Shown here: piece after piece, positions 11,963-20,153 of the stretch
Numbering within the stretch: position 1 is the stretch's first letter
How the letters are laid out: the number at the start of each line of letters is the position of its first letter
NCBI RefSeq assembly: GCF_025398335.1
Contig: NZ_JAODOO010000003.1
Coordinates: 124,001-188,000, forward strand
Direction of reading: 5' to 3'
From: Clostridium sp. CX1
GTDB taxonomy: Bacteria > Bacillota > Clostridia > Clostridiales > Clostridiaceae
DNA: 64,000 nucleotides
Notes under the pieces: model-generated
Databases searched by the model: none
Seen by the model: the letters and a program-made list of their open reading frames with translations, nothing else
What the model was told of the DNA's origin: nothing
Position numbers and translations under genes: made by a program

Positions 11963-12685
11963 ATGGACAAAAAATTTTTAAACAAAACACTAAACTTTTT
12001 TAAGAAGGAGGGATTCTATGTAATATTGTTTGTATGCTTATGTGTTGTAGCTACAGTGGCTGTTTTAACAGCAAAAAACAATAAGCATGTAGACAATACA
12101 CCAGCTAGCCATCAAAATATATCACAAGAAAAATCAAATCAAGAAGTGGCTAAGGGTGGAAATGAGCCTTCTTTAAATTATGATAATGCTCTTCAAGTAA
12201 AGAAAAGTACCAAAACAGAAACAAATGTTTCTAAAAATGATGCGGTATCAAAAGGAGTTTCTAACTCAGTAACTGTTACATTCCAAAAACCAGTAGAAGG
12301 AAGTGTAGCAAGAGTATATTCAGAGGATCCTGTATATTGGGACTCTACAGGAAGTTATAGACCAAACCTTGGATATGATATAAAGGCTGATTTAGGAAAG
12401 CCTGTATTTGCTGTAGCAGATGGAAAAGTGGAAGAGGTTAGTAGTGTTACACAGGATGGAGTTCAAGTTACTATAAACCATCAAAATGGATTGAAAACAG
12501 TTTATTCTAACTTAGACCCAAAAGTTAAGGTTACAAAAGGTCAGACAATAACTAAGGGAGCAACTATAGGTACTGTTGGTAAAACTACATTAAGAGCAGC
12601 TTATGAGAAGTATGGAGATCATATACACTTTGCTATATTGAAGGGCAAAGACTATGTTGATCCAAGTAAATACTTAAAATATTAA
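11963..12685 (+). CDS. spoIIQ: SpoIIQ-like LytM (M23) domain protein
   Basis: This 240-residue protein has one N-terminal membrane helix (17-37), a low-complexity linker (38-105) and a C-terminal LytM/M23 domain (106-240). Position between spoIID and spoIIID identifies it as SpoIIQ, the forespore half of the SpoIIQ-SpoIIIAH channel that zips the membranes during engulfment. The start is ATG 11963 with AAAGGAGGTG; the frame is open further upstream, but only through the preceding terminator. The HxH motif is intact (His220, His222) and Asp139 is kept, but the first zinc His is replaced by Asn135 (RPNLGYDI), so the site is predicted to be degenerate, as known for B. subtilis SpoIIQ. Confidence 0.88.
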   Translation: MDKKFLNKTLNFFKKEGFYVILFVCLCVVATVAVLTAKNNKHVDNTPASHQNISQEKSNQEVAKGGNEPSLNYDNALQVKKSTKTETNVSKNDAVSKGVSNSVTVTFQKPVEGSVARVYSEDPVYWDSTGSYRPNLGYDIKADLGKPVFAVADGKVEEVSSVTQDGVQVTINHQNGLKTVYSNLDPKVKVTKGQTITKGATIGTVGKTTLRAAYEKYGDHIHFAILKGKDYVDPSKYLKY

Positions 12686-12690
12686 TATTT

Positions 12691-12724
12691 AGCCATTTTC
12701 CGAGAAGTTTATCGGAAAATGGCT
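12691..12724 (+). other. Perfect 13-bp hairpin after spoIIQ
   Basis: AGCCATTTTCCGA and TCGGAAAATGGCT pair perfectly around an 8-base loop directly after the spoIIQ stop. No U-run follows on either strand, so it may protect the 3' end or weaken read-through into spoIIID rather than terminate alone. Confidence 0.7.
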
Positions 12725-12732
12725 CATACAAT

Positions 12733-12762
12733 GAATTTAAGAATGCTAAACAGCATATTTAT
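12733..12762 (+). promoter_or_regulatory. Possible sigma-E promoter of spoIIID
   Basis: GAATTT (12733-12738), 15 bp, CATATTTAT (12754-12762) resembles sigma-E elements and lies about 30 bases before spoIIID. The inverted repeat ATGCT-AAAC-AGCAT (12743-12756) overlaps the spacer and -10. This agrees with sigma-E control known for spoIIID in Bacillus; the match is imperfect. Confidence 0.35.
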
Positions 12763-12791
12763 AAATATAGAAGGATTAAGGAGGTACCACT

Positions 12792-13046
12792 TTGAAAGAT
12801 TACATTGAAGAAAGAGTTTTAGAAGTTGCAAAGTATATCATAGGTTCAAAAGCTACAATAAGAAAAACAGCCAAGGTTTTTGGAGTAAGTAAAAGTACCA
12901 TACACAAAGATATGACAGAAAGGTTACCTAAAATAAATCCTCAAATTGCGGAAGAAGCTAAAATAATATTAGATTATAATAAAGCAGAAAGACACATAAG
13001 AGGTGGCAAGGCAACTAAATTAAAGTATAAAGCTATTGAAGGTTAA
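12792..13046 (+). CDS. spoIIID: Stage III sporulation transcriptional regulator D
   Basis: SpoIIID is a small DNA-binding protein that switches mother-cell transcription between the sigma-E and sigma-K stages. The 84-residue product begins MKDYIEERVLEVAKYIIGSK and carries a helix-turn-helix at RKTAKVFGVSKSTIHKDM. The tail HIRGGKATKLKYK is the basic C-terminal region that also contacts DNA. The start codon is TTG at 12792, set by AAGGAGG seven bases upstream. It is about ten residues shorter at the C-terminus than the B. subtilis protein. Confidence 0.96.
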   Translation: MKDYIEERVLEVAKYIIGSKATIRKTAKVFGVSKSTIHKDMTERLPKINPQIAEEAKIILDYNKAERHIRGGKATKLKYKAIEG

Positions 13047-13133
13047 AAACATTCCGATTATAATTAAACTGTATAGATAATAAAAATAGACAAATTTCTT
13101 GCTTTTATTAGAAAAAGTTGGGGAAGAGTAGGA

Positions 13134-14174
13134 GTGAAAAAGGGAATGTTTTTTAGTATAGGAACCGATATGGGAATCGATTTAGGTACAGCTACAGTGC
13201 TTGTATACATTAAGGGTAAGGGAGTAATATTAAAAGAACCTTCGGTTGTTGCAATAGATAGGAATAAAAATAAGGTACTAGCTGTTGGCGAAGAAGCATG
13301 GCAAATGATAGGTAGAACACCTGGAAACATTGTAGCAATTCGTCCTTTGAGGGATGGGGTTATATCTGATTATGATATAACTGAAAAAATGTTAAAATAT
13401 TTTATATCTAAGGCTTGTGGAAAGAAAAGAATGTCTGCACCAAGAGTAGTGGTTTGTGTTCCTTGTGAAGCTACAGAGGTTGAGAAAAGAGCTGTTATTG
13501 ATGCGGCTAAGAATGCTGGTGCAAAAAAAGTGTTTTTGATAGAAGAACCACTGGCAGCAGCTATAGGTGCTGGTCTAGATATCACAAAAGCAAGCGGAAA
13601 TATGGTTATTGACATTGGAGGAGGGACTACTGATGTTGCAGTTATTTCTTTAGGAGGAATAGTTGTAAGATCATCTATAAAGGTTGCAGGAGACAAGTTT
13701 GATGAAGCTATAATGAGATATATAAGAAAAGAACATAAGTTAATGATTGGTGAAAGAACTGCAGAGGATTTAAAGATAAATATAGGTTCTGCATTTGATA
13801 GAGAAAAAGTAGTTATGGAAATAAGAGGAAGAGACTTGATCTCAGGTCTTCCCAAGAATATAACTGTATCCTCAGATGAAATGAGGGAAGCTTTAAAGGA
13901 AACTGTAAATGCAATAGCAGAAACGACTCATGCTGTACTAGAAAAAACACCACCAGAGTTAGCAGCAGATATAGCTGATAAAGGAATAGTTATGACTGGT
14001 GGAGGGGCCTTGCTTAGTGGGCTTAGTGAGCTTATACAAGAGGTTACCAAGGTACCAGTGTATGTAACAGAAGATGCGGTATCCTGTGTAGCTCTAGGAA
14101 CAGGTAAAGTATTAGAATATCTAGATAAAATGGAAGTTACTTTTATTGGAGACGATATAACTTTAATAGATTAA
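13134..14174 (+). CDS. mbl: MreB/Mbl-like actin homologue
   Basis: This 346-residue rod-shape protein forms membrane-associated filaments that guide lateral wall synthesis. Actin-fold motifs are visible: phosphate 1 GIDLGTATVLVYIKGKG, phosphate 2 MVIDIGGGTTDVAVISL, and adenosine GGGALLSGL. Its place directly after spoIIID matches mbl of B. subtilis, hence the symbol; mreB-type naming is equally defensible. The start is GTG 13134 or ATG 13146 (MFFSIGTDMGIDLG); purines lie before both. It is monocistronic, bounded by a strong bidirectional terminator. Confidence 0.92.
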   Translation: MKKGMFFSIGTDMGIDLGTATVLVYIKGKGVILKEPSVVAIDRNKNKVLAVGEEAWQMIGRTPGNIVAIRPLRDGVISDYDITEKMLKYFISKACGKKRMSAPRVVVCVPCEATEVEKRAVIDAAKNAGAKKVFLIEEPLAAAIGAGLDITKASGNMVIDIGGGTTDVAVISLGGIVVRSSIKVAGDKFDEAIMRYIRKEHKLMIGERTAEDLKINIGSAFDREKVVMEIRGRDLISGLPKNITVSSDEMREALKETVNAIAETTHAVLEKTPPELAADIADKGIVMTGGGALLSGLSELIQEVTKVPVYVTEDAVSCVALGTGKVLEYLDKMEVTFIGDDITLID

Positions 14175-14177
14175 AAT

Positions 14178-14218
14178 AAAAAGCAAAATCCTACGAATTA
14201 TTAAGGATTTTGCTTTTT
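14178..14218. terminator. Bidirectional terminator between mbl and yyaC
   Basis: AAAAAGCAAAATCCT and AGGATTTTGCTTTTT form a 15-bp stem with flanking A and T runs, serving mbl on + and yyaC on -. Confidence 0.92.
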
Positions 14219-14220
14219 AT

Positions 14221-14766
14221 TTATAATATTTGAGAAGAGTTATAAAGATAGTATGAATGAACTAGGCTATGGGTAATAACCTTGGCCATGCTTAATACTA
14301 AGTTTAATCTAATATTACTAGTATTAAATATTTCGTCATTATCATTGGAGTCCACTATACCTATGATAGAGGTCTCACCGACATTTGGTAGAGACTTGCC
14401 AACGCCTTTGCCGGGATGTACAGGGTAGTCTCTCGCCTGAATCTCTCCTATGCTCTCCGAATCACCAAGACATGCATCTATACCTATTATGTTACTATGA
14501 GGGTGCAGAAGTTTAATTTCATCTAATTTTCTATCAATATTTAAAGCATGTATTGGATCTGAAATTGTACCATACACAGGAAGAGGAAAGTTTTTAGATG
14601 TAAGTAAGGTTCCAATTAAGGGACCAAGACAATCCCCTATACATCTATCAGTGCCAATACATACTATAATTGTATCCTCGTTAATATAGTCTTTTAAAAA
14701 GTATGCAATTTCATAATATGCTAGTGGATTCTTGTAGTTAGCTTTTACCTTATTCAATAGATACAC
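14221..14766 (-). CDS. yyaC: YyaC-type spore protease-like protein (DUF1256)
   Basis: This 181-residue protein belongs to the DUF1256/YyaC family, which is confined to spore formers and related in fold to the germination protease GPR. Conserved pieces seen are IVCIGTDRCIGDCLGPLIG, with two Cys and acidic residues, and IIGIDACLGDSESIG. No signal peptide is present, so it is cytoplasmic. It starts at ATG 14766 behind AAGGAGGTGT and is divergent from the next gene. The proteolytic activity is inferred from the family, not shown. Confidence 0.88.
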   Translation of the reverse strand: MYLLNKVKANYKNPLAYYEIAYFLKDYINEDTIIVCIGTDRCIGDCLGPLIGTLLTSKNFPLPVYGTISDPIHALNIDRKLDEIKLLHPHSNIIGIDACLGDSESIGEIQARDYPVHPGKGVGKSLPNVGETSIIGIVDSNDNDEIFNTSNIRLNLVLSMAKVITHSLVHSYYLYNSSQIL

Positions 14767-14869
14767 CTCCTTAATAATTTATATGAAGATGTGTTATGAA
14801 ATATTAAGGGAAAAAGAATAAAAAATTCATTTAGTGGGATAATAATATGATGCAAGGAAGGTGTGTTAT

Positions 14870-15556
14870 ATGAATAAGAAAGTACAAATATTAGCAATAG
14901 TTTCATCAACTATTATATGTGTATTTATTATGCTGTGTTCAGATAAAATTTATATGTATAAAAACCTAATAGTAGATACCATTGAAGAAAGCAGTAATAA
15001 TAAAAAGGTAAGTAAGGAAGATGAAAAAAACCCAGCTAAAAATCAAGATATAAGTGAGTTGCTCAAGAGTAAAGATAATATTGAGTCAGTGGTTATAAGC
15101 GATAGCTATAAAAAAATTAAGATGGATTCTTTAGCTAGGCAAATAGAAGAGGATAAAATAGACTTTTTTGGTCAAGATAAAGTTGATTATGGAAAAGAAG
15201 ACAAGAAAGATGTGGTTAATAAGAGTGATAACTTTGGTAAAGATAACAAATCTAGTATAAGCAAGGGATATAATAAGAATGGTGAGATAAAAAAGGAAGA
15301 TATACCTGTTTTTAATACTGTATCATCAAAGGATAAGGTTAACTTAAGCAGCTCTGATAAAACCAAAATACTCTTAACAGCTAGTAAATTGTCTGTTGTT
15401 GACTATGAAAAAGTAAAGGAGTATCTTTCTAGTGGCAGCAATAAAGATATAAAAAGCGCATTAAAACTACTTAATCAGAGGCTATCTGATAAAGATTATG
15501 AAAAGGTAAAAGATGTGGCAAATAAATTTTTAGGTGAGGACATTGTAGAGCAGTAG
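14870..15556 (+). CDS. Hypothetical membrane-anchored Lys/Asp-rich protein
   Basis: I do not recognise this 228-residue protein. It starts at ATG 14870, set by AAGGAAGG about eight bases upstream; a GTG at 14861 in the same frame overlaps that site. It has one N-terminal membrane helix (about 4-27) and then a long highly charged linker, rich in Lys, Asp, Asn and Ser with few hydrophobics (about 40-155). A compact helical C-terminal part of about 65 residues contains two similar segments, VVDYEKVKEYLSSGS and DKDYEKVKDVANKF, which may be an internal repeat. An extracytoplasmic role, possibly in the spore, is only suggested by the neighbours. Confidence 0.75.
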   Translation: MNKKVQILAIVSSTIICVFIMLCSDKIYMYKNLIVDTIEESSNNKKVSKEDEKNPAKNQDISELLKSKDNIESVVISDSYKKIKMDSLARQIEEDKIDFFGQDKVDYGKEDKKDVVNKSDNFGKDNKSSISKGYNKNGEIKKEDIPVFNTVSSKDKVNLSSSDKTKILLTASKLSVVDYEKVKEYLSSGSNKDIKSALKLLNQRLSDKDYEKVKDVANKFLGEDIVEQ

Positions 15557-15811
15557 CGCCAGAATAGTTTCTGGTATTTTAGTGAAAATATATAGGAACT
15601 TTATCGCTGAATCCTCTAGATACTGCTTTGGTAAAGGGCTAGTTCAAGCATAAATCAACGGTGGTTTCAAAGCATTTCTAGTTGTGAATTCGCCAACATT
15701 TCAATAGTAAATAATCTTTATTTAAAAAATGATTACGTGAGTTATATTGAGGTAATTGAAGGTATGTGGAGAAAATGCAACCACAATTCACTAAAAGGGT
15801 TATAATCGAAT

Positions 15812-15840
15812 TTGAAAATAATATGGTGTCGTTATATAAT
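15812..15840 (+). promoter_or_regulatory. Promoter of the tRNA cluster
   Basis: TTGAAA (15812-15817), 17 bp, TATAAT (15835-15840) lies 51 bases before the first tRNA. The gene-free stretch 15557-15891 otherwise holds a weak hairpin just after the preceding stop (CCAGAA/TTCTGG, 15559-15574, followed by TATTTT) and a second TATAAT at 15801. I see no other feature in 15600-15800. Confidence 0.75.
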
Positions 15841-15891
15841 AATCCATGTCAGCGGCGTTGAAAAACAAACCAAAGACAAAACAAATAATTA

Positions 15892-15967
<76 letters not shown>

Positions 15968-15976
15968 AAAAAATAT

Positions 15977-16061
15977 GGAGGAGTTCCCGAGTGGCCAAAG
16001 GGGGCAGACTGTAAATCTGTTGTCAGTGACTTCGATGGTTCGAATCCGTCCTCCTCCACCA
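15977..16061 (+). tRNA. tRNA-Tyr (GTA), copy 1
   Basis: The 85-base class II tRNA has acceptor GGAGGAG/CTCCTCC, anticodon stem CAGA/TCTG with loop containing GTA, a long variable arm, T loop TTCGAAT, discriminator A and CCA. Identical to the copy at 16252. Confidence 0.97.
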
Positions 16062-16069
16062 TAAATTAA

Positions 16070-16145
16070 GGGCGCATAGCTCAGCTGGGAGAGCACCTGC
16101 CTTACAAGCAGGGGGTCACAGGTTCGATCCCTGTTGTGCCCACCA
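16070..16145 (+). tRNA. tRNA-Val (TAC)
   Basis: The 76-base cloverleaf has acceptor GGGCGCA/TGTGCCC (one G-U), anticodon stem CCTGC/GCAGG with loop CTTACAA (anticodon TAC), T arm ACAGG-TTCGATC-CCTGT, discriminator A and CCA. It sits between the two Thr-Tyr pairs. Confidence 0.97.
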
Positions 16146-16165
16146 TTAAAAACTTAATTAAATTA

Positions 16166-16241
<76 letters not shown>

Positions 16242-16251
16242 AAAAAAATAT

Positions 16252-16336
16252 GGAGGAGTTCCCGAGTGGCCAAAGGGGGCAGACTGTAAATCTGTTGTCA
16301 GTGACTTCGATGGTTCGAATCCGTCCTCCTCCACCA
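16252..16336 (+). tRNA. tRNA-Tyr (GTA), copy 2
   Basis: Same sequence as the tRNA at 15977-16061, 275 bases downstream; the Thr-Tyr spacer differs by one A. Confidence 0.97.
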
Positions 16337-16337
16337 T

Positions 16338-16369
16338 AAATAAAGCACTTAAAGGTGTTTTATTTTTTT
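16338..16369 (+). terminator. Terminator of the tRNA cluster
   Basis: AAATAAAGCAC pairs with GTGTTTTATTT (one G-U) and runs into T7. Confidence 0.8.
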
Positions 16370-16395
16370 AACATAATATGTACTAAATGTATAAT
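16368..16395 (+). promoter_or_regulatory. Promoter of metK leader
   Basis: TTAACA (16368-16373), 16 bp, TATAAT (16390-16395); transcription would start near 16402, shortly before the SAM aptamer. The -35 box touches the tRNA terminator T-run. Confidence 0.65.
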
Positions 16396-16418
16396 ACATA
16401 ATTAAAATATGAATAATA

Positions 16419-16517
16419 CTCTTATCAAGAGAGGCGGAGGGACAGGGCCCGATGAAACCCGGCAACCAGCTTTATGCTAAGGTGCCAATTCCTGCAGCGT
16501 TGACTGCGAGATAAGAG
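16419..16517 (+). promoter_or_regulatory. SAM-I riboswitch (S-box) aptamer
   Basis: P1 is CTCTTATC (16419-16426) with GATAAGAG (16510-16517). Between them are the hallmark S-box stretches AGAGGCGGAGGGACAGGGCC, GATGAAACCCGGCAACCAGC and AAGGTGCCAATTCCTGC. It controls metK. The strand ATAAGAGAGTTGTTAA at 16511-16526 can pair with the left arm of the downstream terminator, giving the usual antiterminator switch: SAM bound, terminator forms. Confidence 0.97.
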
Positions 16518-16533
16518 AGTTGTTAAGTTTATT

Positions 16534-16568
16534 AACCTCTTCTTATTAATAGAAGAGGTTTTATTTTT
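16534..16568 (+). terminator. SAM-riboswitch-controlled terminator
   Basis: AACCTCTTCT and AGAAGAGGTT form a perfect 10-bp stem followed by a U-rich TTTTATTTTT tail, ahead of metK; this is the expression platform. Confidence 0.93.
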
Positions 16569-16593
16569 GATATAATAAAACGGAGGGATAAAT

Positions 16594-17769
16594 ATGAGAA
16601 GGCTATTTACGTCTGAATCAGTTACAGAAGGACATCCAGATAAAATTTGTGATCAAATTTCAGATGCTATTCTTGATAGTATATTAGAAAAAGACCCAAA
16701 TGGAAGGGTTGCTTGTGAGACATCAGTTACTACTGGAATGGTTATGGTTATGGGAGAAATATCAACTAATTGTTATGCAGATATCCCAAGAATAGTTAGA
16801 AAAACTATAGAAGAAATAGGATACACAAGAGCTAAGTTTGGGTTTGACTGTGATACTTGTGCTGTACTTACTTCTATAGATGAGCAATCATCTGATATAG
16901 CTATGGGAGTAGATGAAGCTCTTGAATCTAAAATGGGTGAAATGGATAGAATGGAAGCAATAGGTGCTGGAGACCAAGGTATGATGTTTGGTTTTGCTAC
17001 AAATGAGACACCTGAATATATGCCTATGCCAATAAGCTTAGCTCATAAGCTTTCAAGAAGATTATCAGAAGTAAGAAAGAATGGAACTTTAACTTATTTA
17101 AGACCGGATGGAAAGACACAGGTTACTGTAGAATATGAAAATGACAAACCAGTTAGAGTTGACACAATCGTAATCTCTACTCAGCATGATCCGGAAGTGA
17201 CTCGTGAGCAAATAGAGAAGGATTTATTAGAACATGTAATAAATCCTATAATTCCAGCTGAACTTTTAGACGATACAACTAAGTATTTTATAAACCCAAC
17301 AGGAAGATTCGTTGTTGGAGGACCACAAGGAGATGCTGGTTTAACTGGAAGAAAAATAATAGTAGACACATATGGTGGATATGGTAGACACGGTGGTGGA
17401 GCTTTCTCAGGAAAAGATCCAACAAAGGTTGATAGATCGGCTGCATATGCTGCAAGATGGGTTGCTAAGAACCTAGTTGCTGCAGGTGTTGCAGATAAGC
17501 TAGAAATACAAGTAGCTTATGCTATAGGAGTTGCTAAGCCTGTATCTATTACTGTAGACACTTTTGGAACAGGAAAAATTGAAGAGAACAAGATAATAGA
17601 TATAGTTAATAAGGTATTTGATTTAAGACCAGCAGCTATAATTAAAGAATTAGACTTAAGAAGACCTATTTACAGACAAGTAGCAGCTTATGGACACTTC
17701 GGAAGAACTGATGTTAATGTTCCATGGGAAGCTTTAAGCAAGGTTGAAGATATAAAGAAATACTTATAA
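16594..17769 (+). CDS. metK: S-adenosylmethionine synthetase
   Basis: MetK makes SAM from methionine and ATP. The protein is 391 residues, the normal length. Family motifs are [20 protein letters not shown] at the N-terminus (methionine and ATP site), the mid-protein signature [12 protein letters not shown], and [19 protein letters not shown]. An ACGGAGGG site lies before ATG 16594. It is expressed alone, under a SAM-I riboswitch, giving feedback repression by its product, and ends in a palindromic terminator. Confidence 0.98.
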   Translation: MRRLFTSESVTEGHPDKICDQISDAILDSILEKDPNGRVACETSVTTGMVMVMGEISTNCYADIPRIVRKTIEEIGYTRAKFGFDCDTCAVLTSIDEQSSDIAMGVDEALESKMGEMDRMEAIGAGDQGMMFGFATNETPEYMPMPISLAHKLSRRLSEVRKNGTLTYLRPDGKTQVTVEYENDKPVRVDTIVISTQHDPEVTREQIEKDLLEHVINPIIPAELLDDTTKYFINPTGRFVVGGPQGDAGLTGRKIIVDTYGGYGRHGGGAFSGKDPTKVDRSAAYAARWVAKNLVAAGVADKLEIQVAYAIGVAKPVSITVDTFGTGKIEENKIIDIVNKVFDLRPAAIIKELDLRRPIYRQVAAYGHFGRTDVNVPWEALSKVEDIKKYL

Positions 17770-17770
17770 T

Positions 17771-17804
17771 AAAAAGCTCTTATGCATATGCATAAGAGCT
17801 TTTT
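17771..17804. terminator. Palindromic terminator after metK
   Basis: A perfect 34-base palindrome, AAAAAGCTCTTATGCAT and its reverse complement, ending in T5. Confidence 0.9.
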
Positions 17805-17900
17805 ATTAGCTAAGAATTAACAGTGAATGGTGAATAGTTTATGTTATAATTATAATGAAGAAAAGAAATAGGAAATAACTAAAAAATTAGGAGAGATCTT

Positions 17901-20153
17901 ATGCAGGAAGTACAGGGTATTGTAGAAGATATAATATTTCAAAATGAGGAAAATGGTTATGTAGTAGCAAGGATTAAGTCCGAAAAAGAAAACATAACAA
18001 TAGTAGGTTGCATACCTTATATATCAGAAAACTTAAACTTAAGACTGTCTGGGGAATGGGTATTACATCCCAATTTTGGTCAGCAATTTAAGGTAATATC
18101 CTGTGAAGAGATTGTACCAAGTTCTACTGTAGGTATAGAAAAATATTTGGCCTCTGGAATAATATCCGGGATAGGACCTGTAACTGCAAAAAAGATTGTT
18201 GAAAAGTTTGGAGAAAAAACCTTAGAGATTTTGGATAATAATATAGAAAGATTGAAAGAGATAGATGGGATAGGCAAAAAAAAGATAGCATTAATATGTG
18301 AATCTTATTCTAAGCAGTATGAAATTAGAAATATGATGATTTTCTTTCAAACTTATGGAGTTTCACCTAATCAGTGCGTAAAGATACATAAAAGGTTTGG
18401 AGCAGATTCAATAAAAATTGTAAAGGAAAATCCATATGTGTTAACTGAAGAGATTTCTGGAATAGGATTTAAAACTTCGGATAAGATTGCAAGAAGTTTG
18501 GGAATAGAACCTAGCTCTCCTTTTAGGATACAAAGTGGAATAAAATATCTGATAAATCAGTTTTGTGCATTAGGTAATACCTATATACCTTTGGAGATAT
18601 TGATTAAGGATGGAATTGATACTCTTGGGGTTACTAAAGAAATAATTGAAGAAAATATATACAATGCACAAATTGATGGCAAGATAAAATTAGAGCAGGT
18701 TGACAACAAGATATGTGTATTCTCAATTCCATATTACTATTGTGAATTAGGAGTTACAAAAAAGATACTTTCCCTAGCGTTAAGTAATTATGATGATATG
18801 GGTATAGATGTTGATAAAGAAATAAGCCTTTTTGAGTCAGGAAATAATATAAAGTTTGCACCCTCTCAGAAGGAAGCGATAAGAGGAGCAGTAGAAAATG
18901 GAATTGAAATTATCACAGGAGGTCCTGGCACAGGTAAAACCACTATAATAAATTGCATAACTGAAATTTTTGAAAAAGCAAATCTTAAGGTTTATATGGG
19001 AGCTCCTACAGGAAGAGCAGCAAAGAGGATGACAGAAGCAACAGGCAGAGAGGCAAAAACTATTCATAGGCTTCTAGAGATGGGAATAAGTGAAGAAAAT
19101 GAGAATCTACTTTTTTCAAGAGGTGAAGAGGCTCCGTTAGAATGTGATGTGATTATGATAGATGAGGCATCAATGATAGACATTGTTCTTATGAATAATC
19201 TTCTCAAAGCTGTATCCTTAGGAACTAGAGTTATAATTGTAGGAGATGTGGATCAGCTTCCATCAGTAGGTCCTGGAAATGTACTTAGGGACTTAATTGA
19301 GAGTAACTGTATAAAGATAGTTAAACTAAAAGAAATTTTCAGGCAGTCTGAGGAAAGCATGATTGTAGTAAATGCTCATAAAATTAATGGAGGAGAATTG
19401 CCTGTATTTAATAAAAAGGATAAAGATTTTTATTTTATAAAATGTGATGACCAAAATAAAATAATGGATACGCTAATAGCACTTATAGATAGCAGGTTGC
19501 CTAACTTTAATAAAAAATGGAACAAAACAAAGGATATTCAAATTCTTTCTCCTATGAGAAAAGGAGTTTTAGGAGTATCTAACTTAAATAAAAAACTTCA
19601 ACATATATTAAACCCTGAAGATAGTGAGAAGAAGGAAAAAGAATTTAGGGATATGATATTTAGAGTTGGGGATAAGATAATGCAGACTAAGAATAATTAC
19701 TCCTTGAAGTGGTCAAGGATAGCTGGAGACGGTGAAAAAGAAGGAGTAGGGGTTTTTAATGGTGATGTTGGATATATAGAGGATATAGATGAAGAGAAAC
19801 AAACTGTAACAGTAATTTTTGATGAAGAGAGAAAGATAATATACGACAATGTTTATCTAGATGAAATTGATTTAGCTTATGCTATAACCATACATAAAAG
19901 TCAAGGAAGTGAGTTCCCAGTAGTTGTTATACCTGTATTCATGGGGCCACCACTATTAATGAATAGAAATTTGCTTTACACAGCGATAACTAGGGCAAAA
20001 CAATTGGTGGTTCTAGTAGGAGACATAAAGGCTGTTAAGTCTATGGTAGATAATAATAAAAGCTTTGATAGATATTCATTATTAAAACATAGAATAGTGG
20101 ATATAATGGAGAGTGAAGATAATGTTATTGTTCAAGAGGAAAAGCTTAACTGA
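17901..20153 (+). CDS. recD2: RecD2-type ATP-dependent DNA helicase
   Basis: This is a superfamily 1B 5'-3' helicase of the RecD2 (YrrC) type, 750 residues, acting without RecBC. The N-terminal OB-like part is followed by a helix-hairpin-helix region (about 85-195; IISGIGPVTAKKIVEKFG, LKEIDGIGKKKI, ISGIGFKTSDKIA). The motor begins with Walker A GGPGTGKT at 340-347, motif II VIMIDEASMID, and ends with the UvrD-C-like AITIHKSQGSEFPVVVIPV. It starts at ATG 17901 with TAGGAGAGA. The next gene overlaps its 3' end by 32 bases. Confidence 0.94.
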   Translation: MQEVQGIVEDIIFQNEENGYVVARIKSEKENITIVGCIPYISENLNLRLSGEWVLHPNFGQQFKVISCEEIVPSSTVGIEKYLASGIISGIGPVTAKKIVEKFGEKTLEILDNNIERLKEIDGIGKKKIALICESYSKQYEIRNMMIFFQTYGVSPNQCVKIHKRFGADSIKIVKENPYVLTEEISGIGFKTSDKIARSLGIEPSSPFRIQSGIKYLINQFCALGNTYIPLEILIKDGIDTLGVTKEIIEENIYNAQIDGKIKLEQVDNKICVFSIPYYYCELGVTKKILSLALSNYDDMGIDVDKEISLFESGNNIKFAPSQKEAIRGAVENGIEIITGGPGTGKTTIINCITEIFEKANLKVYMGAPTGRAAKRMTEATGREAKTIHRLLEMGISEENENLLFSRGEEAPLECDVIMIDEASMIDIVLMNNLLKAVSLGTRVIIVGDVDQLPSVGPGNVLRDLIESNCIKIVKLKEIFRQSEESMIVVNAHKINGGELPVFNKKDKDFYFIKCDDQNKIMDTLIALIDSRLPNFNKKWNKTKDIQILSPMRKGVLGVSNLNKKLQHILNPEDSEKKEKEFRDMIFRVGDKIMQTKNNYSLKWSRIAGDGEKEGVGVFNGDVGYIEDIDEEKQTVTVIFDEERKIIYDNVYLDEIDLAYAITIHKSQGSEFPVVVIPVFMGPPLLMNRNLLYTAITRAKQLVVLVGDIKAVKSMVDNNKSFDRYSLLKHRIVDIMESEDNVIVQEEKLN

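Noticed and set aside
12691-12724. Intrinsic terminator after spoIIQ
   Set aside because: The stem is perfect, but no U-run follows on either strand, so it is listed only as a hairpin.
15557-15800. Gene remnant before the tRNA cluster
   Set aside because: Frames are short with many stops and no protein-like stretch could be supported.
17811-17835. Short repeat-like TTAACAGTGAATGGTGAATAG after metK
   Set aside because: Looks like a relic of a dispersed clostridial repeat, but only about two degenerate units are present.
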